A stretch of 64,000 nucleotides of DNA from Allomyces arbusculus (lineage: Eukaryota > Blastocladiomycota > Blastocladiomycetes > Blastocladiales > Blastocladiaceae): NCBI GenBank assembly GCA_027604705.1, contig JADHYV010000039.1:62001-126000 (forward strand). The letters are read 5' to 3'. Made by a program: the position numbers and the translations under genes. Under the pieces are notes generated by a model. It ran no database searches. It was given only the letters and a program-made list of their open reading frames with translations, and was not told the DNA's origin. Positions 11,753-24,800 of the stretch are shown here, one piece after another; positions within the stretch are counted from its first letter, which is position 1; every line of letters starts with the position of its first letter.

Positions 11753-11880
11753 CTCGACGCGCTGGATCAACAGGAACCAGTCGGCAGTAGCTGCACAAAG
11801 GGTCAACTCAGCGCGACTTCAGCTCTCGAACCATCGTTCAAGCTTGCAGCACACAGCAAAAGACCAATCAGCGCTCCACC
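11295..11880. promoter_or_regulatory. Intergenic leader of PEX16 with an upstream open frame
   Basis: It holds the 3' end of the preceding gene and the leader of PEX16. An open frame from 11583 to 11945 carries the CAG run as polyglutamine and overlaps the PEX16 start in another frame. No protein family is recognised. Confidence 0.3.
11712..11750 (+). repeat. (CAG)13 microsatellite
   Basis: Thirteen uninterrupted CAG units lie about 130 bases upstream of the PEX16 start codon. In the overlapping upstream open frame they would encode polyglutamine; in the PEX16 model they are leader sequence. Confidence 0.95.
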
Positions 11881-13338
11881 ATGTCGCCGTTATCGGTGTA
11901 CCGCGAATTCCTGCTCCAGAATGCAGCGCAGATCTCATCAGTTGAGAGCGCGCTGCGGTCCTTGTCGTATTTCCTTCCAGGTATTGCCGGTTTCGAGCAA
12001 CTGGCGATGAACCAACGTTCGAGCCCCTTCATTGCTGACCGGCGACCATCGTCCGCGTGGTGAACATTTGATCAGGCCGATTCGAGGATGCCGACTTGGC
12101 GTCGGAGGGCTGTACGTGCTGCTGGTCGCGTCGTATTCGCGCTCGCCATCTCCATATCCTGATCCGTTGCCGGTGTTACTCGCGCACCAGTGTTTGCCGC
12201 CATCAACCTGCTCTCGCTCTACCACGACCGCATCCTGTACGATGCCGTGCGGTCGGCGGGCATCGAGCACAAGTCGTCGCTCCTGAACCACTACCACCAC
12301 CACTGGTACCAGCAGTCGGCCGTGGTTCTCGGCGCGTCTACGGCGCTGACGCTGATCCAGACGGTCGAAGGGTTTATTGAGATGGCTGCCAACAAGCGAC
12401 TGTCGCGCAAGCGGAAGTGGGACGTGGTCGCTGCGATTGAAGCGGTCAAGTACGTTGTTACGTTGTGCACGACTTTGTTCGCTCTTGGCTGGGAGTGACC
12501 ATTGCTTTTCGTCTTCCAGAGTGATTCTCCGACTCGTGCTCGTCGCGCGAACGCGCCGCGCGACCCTCACGCCCGCTGGGCCCGAGCGCGACATTGACCC
12601 GCAACTACTCGGATCAGCACCATTGGCTGTCGCTCGCGATGCATCCGGCTCGGCCGATGAGGCCGGCAGCAGCAAACTGTACCGTGGCGCGCGCACGGGC
12701 GTCGTGTTTGCACCGCTCGAGGTGCTTGAGGGCGAGAGCGTGACGCGGTTTTTGACCAGCAAGTCGGTCAGGAACGCGTACAAGTCGCCCGCCGACCTGC
12801 TCGCGCCCATGGCGCGGTCGCGCACGGTGGGCGAAGTGCTGTTTGTCTTGCGGCCGCTGATTTACGGTACGGCGCGTGGGTTTGCCTGCTACAAAACGGG
12901 ATGGATAGGATGCTCAATTTGCCCCCGCTCGCACTCGCTAGTCATGCTGATCCGCCGGTTCGGGCGCAAGTCATGGATCCCGTTTGCCGCGTCGCTCGTG
13001 GTCGAAACTATTTCGTACCTGTTGGCGGCACGGAACATGTCGCGGACGGCGACACCGCTCGAGCAGGACGAGCATCGGCGAAGGGCATATCTGTTCTTGT
13101 TCTACCTGCTGCGCAGCCCGCTCTACGACGCGGTCACCAAGCACGTCTCCGTGTTCGGGTTCGTTTGGCGCTGCGCGAACAGCACTAACACAATGGTCAA
13201 ACTTTGCTGTGTAGGGGTGTGCTCGACTCGTTTTGCGCGTCGATGGCCAACAAGCCGATTCTGCGGCTGTTTGCAAACATTGTGCAGGATTACCAGCCGC
13301 TGTGGGAGAGCGTCTACTTCTACACGAGCGGGTCGTAG
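11881..13338 (+). CDS. PEX16: Peroxin-16, peroxisomal membrane biogenesis
   Basis: Six exons: 11881-11980, 12076-12111, 12191-12449, 12520-12866, 12942-13158 and 13215-13338, for 360 residues, near the usual ~340. The N-terminus YREFLLQNAAQISSVESALR and the hallmark [30 protein letters not shown] match PEX16, an integral peroxisomal membrane protein that recruits PEX3 and PEX19 cargo. The hallmark is only restored when the tiny 36-base second exon is included. Further on, WIPFAASLVVE and the ending YQPLWESVYFYTSGS fit the family C-terminus. The last splice junction (VFG-GVLDSF) is the least certain. It is head-to-tail with the SmgGDS-like and HOM3 genes. Confidence 0.9.
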
Positions 13339-13865
13339 TCGGGTGTTGCGACGCATCGCGACACAATTATGTCGGCCCGCCTCCGTCGCGGTCGCAATGC
13401 CAGCATGTCGAGGTGCGAGCAGGAGATGCGGGCGTGTTGCCCGCGCGGGAAGAGTATACATTTGTCGGTAATCGTTCAGAATTTGAGCGTGCTTCTTCCT
13501 GTCAGCTTTGGTTTTCAAGAGGCCGTCAATCGCGATTTTCTTACGTCAAAGATAATGTGCGCCTTGCCGGGTGTGAGTCGACGCCACACGTGGTCGCGAT
13601 CAGCGGCCGGAGCGTCGCTTCAGCGTTGCGACTGGCCAACAGCGTCCACCGTCACGAACCGGGTCCGGCCGAACCGCCTCCTGCCAACATCGCCTCGGCA
13701 AAGAACCTTGGACCATGACGCGCCGTATAACATGGCGAGCGACCCGCGCTCCTCTCTCACGAACCATTTGGACCGACCACCAACCGCCGCCGTGAACGAC
13801 TCGTGCCGCGGCGCTGACGTCGAGCTGCACCATCAAGACCGACCGAACCTGCTCGCCGTCCGCCC
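13339..13865. promoter_or_regulatory. Intergenic region PEX16 - HOM3
   Basis: No gene is recognised. It holds the PEX16 3' region and the HOM3 promoter and leader. Open frames here are short or conflicting. Confidence 0.3.
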
Positions 13866-15852
13866 ATGACCAACATGCTGCACAGCAATGCCGCCGCAAG
13901 TACCGGCGCCGCCGCCAATGGCACGAGGCCCGCCTCCAACGGCACGACGGCCATCAATGGCGCACACTCGACAAGCGCGCAGCCGTGGATTGCCATGAAG
14001 TTTGGCGGCACGTCCGTCGGCACCGCCGAGCGGCTACTGGCCGTGTCTGACATTGTCAGGTACTTGGGTGCCCGCATCCGGTAGCCGAATAACTTGCAAG
14101 GATACGTGCTCTGACGACGCCAGATGAACATCAACCACCAGGTCACAATTGGAACACTGCCGCCCCGTCCTCATCTGCTCGGCTATGTCGAGCGTGAAAA
14201 AGGCGAGCGGCACCACGTCGCTGCTCCTGCGCGCTGCCGAACAGGCACTGCACTCCGGCGGCGAGTCGACGTTCCTGTCGATTGTCGACCAAATTTCCGC
14301 CAACCACTTGCAGGCCGCACGCGAGGCGCTGCCCAACTCGCCAGATTTGCTCGCGACCATCCAGTCGGAGATTCAGTCCGAGTGCCAAAAGCTCGGCCAG
14401 TTTTTGCGCGCGATTCGGGTTCGTCTCTGCGTCTTCGCAAATGCGGGGTTTGTAGTCGATGAGCTGAAAGCGCGAGCGTGCATTTTGAACAGATCATCGA
14501 CGAGATCTCGCCCAAGTCGCGCGATATCATTGTCTCGACGGGCGAAAAGCTCTCGTGCATGGTCATGACGGCAGTATTGCAGAGTCGTGTATGTTTATAT
14601 TCTCGAATTCGCGCGTGGATATTTCAACACGCTTCACCCACGCTGACCACCATCTTGTCCAACTTTTTAGGGCATCGACGCCGTCTTTGTCAACGCCGAC
14701 CGCGTCATCGAGCAGGAATTCAACGAATCAGAGCTTAACCAGGATTTCTACGACTACGTTGCTCGCCGCTTGGGCGAAGTCGTGCGCGACGCAGCGGGCC
14801 GCGGCGCCGTACCCGTCGTGACCGGGTTCATTGGCCCTGTACCCGGGTCGCTCATCCAGGCCGTGGGCCGCGGATACACGGACCTGACGGCGGCACTCGT
14901 CGCGGTCGGCCTGCGCGCGCAAGAAGTGCAGATTTGGAAGGAGGTCGACGGGATTTTCACGGCAGATCCTCGCAAAGTCCCTTCGGCGAGGTTGCTGCCG
15001 TCGATCACGCCCGACGAAGCCGCCGAGCTGACCTACTATGGCAGTGAAGTGATCCACCCGTTCACCATGGACCAAGTGATTCGCGCGGGCGTGCCGATCC
15101 GGATCAAGAACACGTTCAACCCGTCCGGTGCCGGCACAATCATTGCGCCCGTCGACGACGCGCACGAGTGTTCCGAGTCGCTCATTTCGCGGCGGTCGTT
15201 TGAGGACTTGAAGTTGCCGACAGCGGTCACAATCAAGGACTCGATTATCGTGCTCAACATTCGCAGTAACCGTAAGTCCAACTCGCACGGGTTCTTGAGC
15301 AAGATTTTCACGATTCTCGACCGCCATGGCGTGATTGTGGATTTGATCACGACGTCGGAGATTCATGTGTCGATGGCGCTCGCGATTGACGAGAGCGAGG
15401 ACCTGAACGAGCTGGGCGTGCCCAAGTCGCTTAACTATGTCGTGGCCGAGTTTGGCAAGCTCGGGACGGTACGCTTGACGCTTTGCTTCCCCTCTTCCCC
15501 GCATAGCGGCTCACCTTGCGTCCCTTCTCCACCCTCCTAGGTCTCGGTCCTGCCGCGGCAAGTCATTCTGTCGGCGGTCGGGCGGCACATGAAGCACATG
15601 GTCGGGACGGCTTCCAAAATGTTCAATGTGTTGGCCACGGCGGGCGTCAACATTGAAATGATTTCGCAGGGCGCGTCAGAGATCAATATCTCATGCGTGA
15701 TTGCGCAAGAGTCAGCGATTGTCGCCCTGCGCGCCGTGCACGACCGGTTCATCACGCTGCTCGATGGCGCCGCGCCAGCGGAGCCGGCAGTGGCCGCGGT
15801 CAAGGGCGCGGCGAGCCCGGCAAGGAATGGGGTCTCGGCGGGCCAGGTCTAA
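13866..15852 (+). CDS. HOM3: Aspartate kinase
   Basis: Five exons: 13866-14059, 14142-14418, 14493-14588, 14671-15468 and 15541-15852, for 558 residues (yeast Hom3 is 527). It phosphorylates L-aspartate with ATP, the first step to threonine, methionine and homoserine. The nucleotide-binding start KFGGTSVG follows a ~40-residue Ala/Thr/Asn-rich extension. Next come ICSAMSSVKKASGTT, GEKLSC, TGFIGPVPGS, RGYTDLTAALVAVGL and EVDGIFTADPRKVPSAR. Two C-terminal ACT domains follow (IIVLNIRSNRKSN and GVNIEMISQGASEINISCV), which mediate threonine feedback. The second exon begins after an intron whose acceptor is CCACCAG; that choice restores IVRSQLEHCRPVLICSAMS. Confidence 0.95.
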
Positions 15853-16215
15853 GCGGTCCTGTTGATTGCTCCGACAGCTGGCGGCGGTTGTCAGTCAAGC
15901 GGCCAGATGGGGAACGAGGTGGGCGTGCTTTGCGACACGGTTTTTGCAATAAATGACCTGCATTAGTTAGCGTGGTTCAACGTCGCAGGGTCTGCCCTGC
16001 AGAAGGCATCCGTCGTCTGTACACCGACTTGGTGTGAGCGGACTGACCGGGGCTGTCCCATCGTTTAGGTTAGGATAAACCTCGGCCTGTCCCTCAACCG
16101 CAAATCACGCATCGCGACAGCAAGCGATCCAGCCGACCGAGCGTCCTCGAAACAAACACCATCCAGGCTCCGGAAACATACCCAACTTGCTGCATTCGAG
16201 CTCCATCAAGTGAAA
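15853..16215. other. HOM3 3' region and promoter of the RBM39-like gene
   Basis: No gene is seen. The stretch has a polyadenylation-signal-like AATAAA at 15948-15953 and then the leader of the next gene, which is on the same strand. Confidence 0.4.
15948..15953 (+). terminator. Candidate polyadenylation signal of HOM3
   Basis: AATAAA lies 96 bases beyond the HOM3 stop codon, at a typical distance for cleavage and polyadenylation. It is a lone hexamer match in GC-rich sequence, so it is suggestive only. Confidence 0.5.
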
Positions 16216-18436
16216 ATGACCAGCGTCGCCGACGACTACGATGCCATGTTGGTGGGCGGGCCCGTACGTGGCCGACCCTCCATTGACAGCAAACGGGCTT
16301 GGACCGCTGAACTGGTGCTCACGACGACTGGCCGCCTTGCTTTAGTTGACGGAAAGTTACCAGAGCGAGGAGCCGATGAATGTCGACTCGCCGCGCGACC
16401 TGACCGACGACCGGTATGTCGAGCCGTACCTGGCAATTACGACGTCCCTGTGCTCCGTTGCTCACCGTCAATTCCCCAACGTAGTCTGAGCGCAGACCGT
16501 CACCGCAGCGTGTTCGATCGCTTGTCGGGCCCCGCACCGCAGCGCGACTCGCGCCCGGCCGCATCGAGTGACATGGACGAAGACCAGCCGTCGTCTGTGA
16601 CCAGCTCGTCGCGCCGCCGGCGCAGTGATGACCGTGACCGCGAGCGCGAACGCGAGCGTGACCGTGGTCGCGACCGCCGCGACCGCAGCCCCGCCACACG
16701 ACGCAGTCCCGACCGGCGCCGCAGCCGCAGCCGCAGCCGCAGTCGTGGCACGAGCCGCGCCGGGTCAACTGTCGACGACCGCTCCTCGCGCCGGGGTACG
16801 CGGTCCCCGCCCCCACGCCGTCGTTCGCGCTCTCGCTCGCCGCGGATTGACCGGTACCGATCGCGCGACTACGAGGACCGCTATGACCCGCGCAGTTACC
16901 GGTCGTCGGGCCGCCGCAGTACCCGCCGGTCACGGTCACGGTCGCCGCCACGCCGCCATTACCGCCGGTCCCCGCCGCCGCGTGCTGACTCTCGTGATAG
17001 GGCCTACCGGTCGGCGGGCTCGCGCCGCGCAGCGTCGCGGTCTCCGTACGCGGTCTATTTTTCGCGATTCATGACATATGGTGCACCGACTCACCCGACC
17101 ACATTGCTCTTTTTTAGTGCTCGCTCACCAGCACCACAGTTGACGCAGGCCGAGCGCGACCAGCGCACTGTCTTTGTCGCACAACTGCACGCGCAAGCGC
17201 GGCCAAGCGACATTCGCAAGTTTTTCGAGGACCACGACGTGGGTCGCGTGCGGGACGTCAAACTGATTGCTGATCGTGGCCGCCGCATGAAGGGTCTGGG
17301 CTATATTGAGTTCTACGAGCTAGAGTCAGTGCCCAAGGCCGTCGAGCTAACGGGACAGCTACTCATGGGCATTCCCGTCATTGTCGAGCGCACCGAGGCC
17401 GAAAAGAACCGTCTTGCCGAAGAGGCCGCCGCGGCGAAGCGTCTTGCAGCCACGTCGCTGCCCCCGCGGCCGTACGTTGTCCTATGTTCAAAAGGGCTGG
17501 TATTTGAATTCGCCCTCAAACTCACGAAATTGGTTGGTCGTTTCGATTTTCTAGGAGCCCGCAGCCCGTAGGCCGAAAGGAGGCGTTGATCTCGCACACC
17601 ATCTTTGCCGGCAACCTGCCCGGCCACTTGGGCGCCGCTGACATTCAGCAAATCTTCGAGCCGTTTGGCCAGATAGACAGCGTCCGGACGCAGCCGGACC
17701 AGCACTTCCCTGGTCGCGGTGCTGCCTACGTAACGTACGTGGTCATTTGGTTTTCAACTGTTGAGCATGCGACATGGTTCATTTTCTGACGCGCTCTATT
17801 TTGTACTTAGTTACCAACGCACTGAGGATGCGGCGAATGCGGTCAAGGCCATGGCCGGCTTTACGATTGATACCGTTCAGGTCCGTTTCCATGCCTCTTG
17901 TGTTCGTGACGATCTCGACTGACCATCCATTCCTTCTGTAGATCAAGTGCATCCAGGTCTACGACCAGGACAACGTGGCTAAGACGTCGGAACTCGACGA
18001 TGTCGAGGGCGTCGGCGTCAAGCTCAACGCCCTGTCGCGCGTGGAGCTCATGGCCAAGCTCGCACGCACCGACTCGGTCTCGCTCGTCACGCCTGGCACA
18101 CCCGGGACCCCAGGCTCCGCCACGGCCGCGCCGACCTCCACGTGCCTGTTGCTCACCAACATGTTCGACCCTGCAGAAGAGACGGAACCCGACTGGGACA
18201 AGGAAATTGAGATTGACGTGCAGCAAGAGTGCGAGCGTAGTTATGGCTCCGTTGCGCACATTCGCGCCATCAAGGAGTCGGCCGGCCACGTCTATGTCAA
18301 GTTTGCCGCGCTCGACGGTGCGAACCGCGCGCGCGAGGGATTGCACGGCCGCTGGTTTGGGTCGCGCCAAGTGTCGGCGACGGTCGTGCCCGAGGCCACG
18401 TACCGCGATCAGTTCCCCGACGCGTTCTCGGCGTAG
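16216..18436 (+). CDS. RBM39: RBM39/CAPER-type SR splicing factor
   Basis: Seven exons: 16216-16263, 16346-16413, 16485-17045, 17118-17471, 17555-17734, 17811-17880 and 17942-18436, for 591 residues. Order of parts: an acidic N-terminus, a long Arg/Ser/Asp domain with RDRERERERDRGRDRRDR and RRRSRSRSRSRG runs, RRM1 (QRTVFVAQLHAQ ... KGLGYIEFYE), a helical link (RTEAEKNRLAEEAAAAKRL), RRM2 (HTIFAGNLPGH ... GAAYVTY), and a C-terminal U2AF-homology motif domain (CLLLTNMFDPAEE ... GHVYVKFAAL, GRWFGSRQV). This order and the AEKNR link are typical of RBM39, which binds U2AF65/SF3B1 partners in 3' splice-site choice. A U2AF large subunit is the alternative but lacks the AEKNR link. Confidence 0.92.
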
Positions 18437-18896
18437 GCGTTGGTGTTTCGCACGCAACGGTCCAAGCGGCTGATTCTGCGCGTTCTCTCCCTTGCAGGAA
18501 CGCATGTCGATCGGCCGGTCGGCGGTCGATTTCGGCACGGTGCCGTCGCATCGTCAAGTCGAGCGCGCGCGCGGCAGCGCCGTCCTCAAGCCGTGAGCGC
18601 GGCGAGGGCGCAATCACTTCATCTCGGTTCTCTTTGCTCTTGTTTATTTTCTTTCACGTCCGTTGTTTGTTTTTGTGTCGTGTTCTCTTCCCTACCAGGT
18701 TAACAGCTATTTGTTTTTCTCGCTCTTTCTCCTCCACGCTGCGCAGGCAACACTCCGATGACATATATTGCCCAGTCCAGTCCGACATTCGAGTTCATCA
18801 AAACTGCATCCACGTTTGCAACAATAGCGCGTCACGGCTTACTCGGGCTCTTGGGCGGGCCCACGGCCGTCTTGGGACGCGACGGCATGCGGATTG
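18437..18896. other. Convergent spacer, RBM39-like / coiled-coil gene
   Basis: Two genes end here from opposite sides. The middle (18640-18740) is T-rich, as expected of 3' regions. Nothing else is recognised. Confidence 0.35.
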
Positions 18897-21800
18897 CTAA
18901 CGGCGAAAGAGCGGTGAGAAACCGCCCAGCGAAACTTCACAAATCCAGAACACGTTACCTGGAACCACGATTTGCTCGCGTTTGGCCGTCATTGGGCGCT
19001 TGACGGGCGACGTTGACGCCGATGGAATGCGGTGCGTCTGCACGACAATCTCGTGCCGGACCTCGGGGACAGGAAGCGGGCTCACAGGTGTCCGGGGCGA
19101 CGGCGACGACGGGCGCGATGGCGACATGCGCAGCCGCTGCTTGGTTGCGGTTCTCCACTCCTGCAAAATGCCGGATCCAGTCAGGAAACGCGCAAAGAAC
19201 CAAATCGCGTTCAGCCGCACTTACCCGAGCTTGCAGCGCGTTTTGCAGCCGCGCGACCTCTTGCTTCAACCCAGCAATCTCGTCGTGCAGGACGCTATTC
19301 TCATCGAGCAGCCGCTCAAACTCAAACCGCGTAAATTCAAACGTCTCGACTTTGCGTAAGCTCGCCATTTCCATGGCCGTCTTGTTCTCGTTGACGTGCA
19401 TCGACAACGTCTTTTGCAGCAGAGTCTTCTGCATCTGCTCTTCCTTGAACGTGCGGCGCAATATCTCGTGTTGCGTCTGCAGCGACACGAGGTCCTTTTG
19501 GCACTTGATCAAGTTACGGCGCAACACCTTCTCGCGGGCCTCCGAGTCGCGGTAACTCTCCCAGAGCCGTTCCTCGGCGAGCCGCTTGTCCTCGACGAGC
19601 GACGCCATTTTCTTGGCGTAGGCCGACTTGGACGTGCGGTCCTTGAGCGTGTACATAGATTTCAGTTTCGACATGACCTGCTTTAGCTCGGCGTTATCGT
19701 CACGCAACTCGTCAATCTCGTCCTGCAGCGCGATCATTGTCTTGCCCACGCGCACAGCCTCCGGGTGGAACTCGCGGTGCACAAACGCCAGCAGGTCCTC
19801 GCGCTTGACTTCGTTCAATGCCGCGACCATTTCTTCGATCGACGAGATCCGGAACTCGTTGAACCGAGCCTTGAGCATATGGATCTGCGACGATAGTTCC
19901 GCAACGAGGTCCTCGTACCCTTGCCGTACGCGCGCACGAATCAGTTTTTCGTCGTGCCGACGCGCCTTTTTGAGCTCGTTAAGTTCCTCCCCGAGCGTCG
20001 ACAGCTGCAGGAAAATGTCGGATGCCTTGATCGCTGCGCCGAGTTGCACGTCGCGCTCGTACGACTAGTTGGAGGGCATTAGTGTGAGCGAAGCGAATCA
20101 AGTTCCACGGAGGGGCAAAGTGTGAGAACATACCGAGGCGACCATGCTTTGCTCGACGGCATACGCTTCAATAAGTGCGCGCTGTCGTGCGAGCAGATCG
20201 AGCGAGACCGTCGAAAGCTGCGAGTAGAACTCGTCCATCTCGCGAAACTTTTGCTGGTTCCACGCAAAGAATTTGGACGAGAACGTGACCAGCTACAAAA
20301 TGTCACCATGCCAAAAGATGAGCAAGTAGGTGGAGAAGCGAGGCGAAAACAAAGACGTACCGATTCCGCCAATAACTCGCGCCGAATGACAAAGTGCGTG
20401 TTGGTGTCAACCTCGATCGTCGATGAGCGGTCGTCGTGCACCAAAACCTTGCTCTTTTCGCGCGCAAACTGGAGCAACGGCGCCTATTACGGTGATAATT
20501 AAAAGTTAGCCGTATTCATGTCGTGAAAGCGCAGGCGAGATCGCACGTACCGTCGACTTCATCGAGTTCTGGAACAGGTCGTGGTGAAACTCCTCAAACA
20601 GCGCTGACTTGGCCAGGTAATCGTGATCCGTGAGCTCAGCCGGCAAGTCGTGCACCAGATAAGCCCTCGGAATCTGCATGCTCGAGTGGTTGGCAAACAG
20701 TGCCTCGGTGCGCTCGTCGACAAGCAAATCAAACAGGCGGCGCATCGCGCGCATGATCGCGCGAGAGTAGAGAATCAGCAAATGGTGCTTGAGCGCCGAT
20801 ACTTGGCACTTTTCAAACTCCATTTGCGCGGCGCGCGTCGCTGTCACGTCCTCGATATGCGACCCTTTGCGCCGCTGGTGCGCGAGAAACTCGCGGTAGG
20901 CGTGTGCGTTGATGTGTGTCTTGTAGACGGACAGGTAGGTCTCGACCTGCGTGTGGTGCAACGGCTTGCGGTTGGCCGTCGCTGACAGCAGCTCGAACCG
21001 CAACTGGTGCAGCCGCGACAGGTTGCGCAGGTACTCAATCTGCGAGCCCAGCGCCGTTTCCACGGCCAGGCTCTCGAGATTTGACGCGTGGTAAATGTCC
21101 TCGAGCACCGCCTCGATCTCGTTGAATTTTTCGGTACACAGCTTGCGGTCCGTGATCGACAGGTCGTCCACGGCGCTCGACCGGAGCCGGAACTCTGGGA
21201 TCGGCGCGCACGGCGCCTCGCGGCCCGTCGGCAGGCCGTACATCGCAAGCCGCTGTGAGTAATGGTAGACGGAAAAGAAGTTGGCCATTGTGGGCTGCAG
21301 CGTCGGCGCCGTCAGGAGACAGTGGGACGCGGCAAACGTGCCGGCAAGGAGGCGCAGCCGTTGCACGCTCCACCGCATCGACAGGTAACTGATGAGCTTG
21401 TCGATGTGCACCGGCGACCCGAAGTTGAGAATCTCCTTTTTCATGGCAAGCATGAGCTGCCGCGCCGTTTCGGTGCCGCGCTCGTTGAGCGCGTCGCCGA
21501 GCACGTGTGCGAGTCGCATAGTCTCGGCCAGCAGCGCATAGACTTGGTACAGCCGGGAGAACACGCACGGCAGCCCGGGCGACGCGAGCTCCAAGTCGGT
21601 AAGCTTGATGTGGTGCTGCAGCGACAAGATCTCGAGCGATTGCGGCGCAATCCAGAGCCGTAAGAACTTGCCGTGGTCGATATCGACAATCGTGTCGACT
21701 GTGTCGTCGCGTGCGGCCGCCTCGAGCTCCGACTTGGAGTTGAGCAGCGCGGCACGGTTACCCGGACGGGCAAGAAGCTGTCCCTGCGACAGCCGTGCGA

Positions 21801-24800
21801 GCTTCAAAACTTGGATCCGGCTCAGCTGCTGGTGAAGGAGCGGGATCATGTGCACCATGTAGGTGTTGATCAGACGCGCCTTGATCTCGGTCGTGTCGCC
21901 GACGACACCGTTCGGGAACGCTTTTTGTAGACTAATAATGAAACAGCATCGGTCAGTTGGAGACGGGCCAAATTGAGAACACGCTCGCTCCGGCGTGAAC
22001 GTACTCCGTCTGGTAGTCGGCCATCATGAGTCGCCGAATCTGGCGCTTGAACGGGCCAGGTGCAAATCCAGTTGACGAGAAGTCGCCCGAGTAGACCGTT
22101 CCCGCCGACCGCTAAGCAAGGAAAACAGATAAGTCTCGACCCAGAAACACGACGCAAGACTGACGCAACAGAGTGCACCTTTTTCAAAATCTCGTCGACT
22201 CGGTTGAAGGTCGCGTAGTTGGTTTCGCATATCGCGAGATGGACGTATTTTTCGATCGTTTGAAACTGGGAGGGGGGGGAGGGGGGGAGGACAGATTAGG
22301 AACCGATGAGAAAAGCGGCTCCACAAAAATTCAAGGATGGCACGGCAGAAATGTGTCTTACGCGAAGCGCCTCGACAAGAACGCGCGGTCCTCGCGTGCA
22401 CCATTCCTAGTCGGGACATCCAGGAATTAGCCTCGACGGAAAGACGGTGAGGAAATCGCGACAATGACGGACGTGCAGCGACAGGAGGTCCTCCATGGAA
22501 ATGTGACTCCAATTCTCGTCAAACTCGGAGATGGCGAGCGGCGTTGGAAAGAAAGACGCGTCGTTTTTCTTCTTGTAGCTTCGTTGGTCGGGCTCCTCGT
22601 CGTCCGAGTACTCGATTTGCCGGGCCTAGGCGCAAGAAGCAAGTCACTCGTCAGGGAAAAAAAAACAAATATCAGGGCGAGAAAAAGAGAGCGAGTGAAC
22701 GCGGCAGTAATGCCTTACCGAATCACTCAGCGACACATCAAACGGTAGCGACCCGAACACGGGGAAAAACGTCGTTGAAGTCACACCGAGCACGTCCACC
22801 TGCTCAGCCACTCTTTCGCGCAAATAGTGCGTCTCGAGCCACTGCAGCATGAGATGGCGGTAGGCGAGCAGGCATATTGCGTAGCGAATGCAGTAGAGAA
22901 CGCCATTGTCGCGAAACGCCGGGTCGTTGAGCGGTGTTGGGGCCATGACGCTGCCGAGGACCGGGTGGACAAGACTCTCGAGTGACCCACTCGTCTTCTG
23001 GTACTCGTGATCGAGGATCTGGTCGAGCGTGTCGGCCCGTGTTGCGAAATCGGAATGGAAGAGGAGCGAGTGGGGGACAGGCGGCTTTTGGAAATGCACC
23101 GCATCGAGCTCTTCCCATTTGTCGAACAGGTACTGCCACACGGCGTACTCGAGTAGACTTGCCGGGATCGCGTCGGAGGGTGGGATGGCCACTTCGAGGT
23201 CCCGCACCATGGCCCGCACATGGCCCGGTAGGTGCACAATGTCGTCGAGCCCACCAACAAATCGCGTTATGTGCGTCGGGTGCGCACCGCCATGGTAAAA
23301 GTTGAACGCGCCGTAGTCGCTCATACCGCCGCGCATCGCCGCTGCGTTGAACACGCCGAGATACAGCAACTCCTGCGCCTCAAGCGCGCGGATCTGGTAG
23401 TGCACGGCGCGAAGCATGTACTCGTCGGCCGAGTCCAAGACGCGCGGCGCCGCCATGGTTGCGACAATCTGCTGGCCGAGCTGCTGGCGGTGATTGCGCC
23501 AAGCTGTATGGTCATACATTTCCATCAAAATGTTAACGAGCATGCACTTGCGCTCGTTGAGCTGCACCTCCGACTCGTAGAGGTCGTGCAAAATCTGCTG
23601 CCGATCGAGCTCCGGGTTGGTGAACGTCGTGTCCATGAATTCCTTGCGGTCATGCACGCGTGCGCGCGCGTGCTTCAAGTAAAACTCGTCGCGGTCCGAG
23701 TCCTTGCTTGTGCGGATGATCACCGAGGTGGCAATGCGCAGCAGCTTCTTTTCGAGCTGGGCCAGGTCCGAGTAGGTCGCGTCGTAGACAATGTTGAGCC
23801 CTTCGTCGTTCGAGACATAGATGAACTTGTTCCGCACGACGCGGCGGTCCTCGGCCCGGCTCTTGTCCCACACGTGTTGCTCGATGTCGAAGACCGGATC
23901 AAATTGGCGCTTGCGCAGGATCCTAGACAGCAGCGGATGAGTCAGTTCACGGCGAGTTGCGCATCGTCAGTCAAATAACAAAAAACTGGCGCACTCTTTG
24001 CTGTCCTTCAGCGGGGAACCAACGTCGAACAGAATCGGGTCGACATGCGCCCAGTCCACTGGACCGGTCGACGGGAAATCAGCAACGAGACGGCGCTCAA
24101 TGGAGCGGAAAAAGTTGAGTTGCCGGAACAGCGTCATGCGCAGCTCGCGCATCTTGAGGAACCGCAGCTGCAGGAACGCGTGGATCTCGTGCGGTAAAAA
24201 GATAAACGCTGCGTCCTCCTGCACACAGAGTCAGTTGTTTGTAGAGAGTCAGGAAAAAAGACAGCACTTTACCGGTGATCGCGTAGGCAAAATATCCGCC
24301 ACGTCCTTGGGCGGTGCGTCCTCGTTGACTGTCAGAGCGTCAAAGAGCTTTTGCCGCTTCGCGCCCATGAGCACGTTCCCGCCCTCGCTGTGCGGGAAGA
24401 GCATGCCGAGCAGCGTGGTGGACGGTTGCGGGGAAGGCGACGCCGTTGCACGGGCCGGTGCGACAACGTCCTCGTCAGCCGCGTCGCGCTCGCGGTTCAA
24501 TAGCGTCTCGTCGGTGTAGTACTTCAGCGTCATGAGTAGATGGTCCTTGGCCACTTGCGGATCGTCGGACGCGAGCACATCATGCTCGTACCGGATCTGG
24601 AAGTCGGTGCGCTCGTGCTACAGAATGCCCGCACGTGTCAGTTTACCAACATTCGTGCTAACCTCAACTCCGTCTAGAGGACGAACCTTTTGCGTCGTCG
24701 CCTCGTTGTCACGAACCACGCCAAACAACCGCTTCGCATCCTCAGCCCACGAAGTCTTGACCACCTTGAGTGGTGCGGCATCGACCGTCGGGACGCGTAC

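Noticed and set aside
16625-17074. Alternative Ala/Arg-rich frame across the RS domain of the RBM39-like gene
   Set aside because: By-product of repeated CGN/GAC codons; the RS frame continues into two RRMs.
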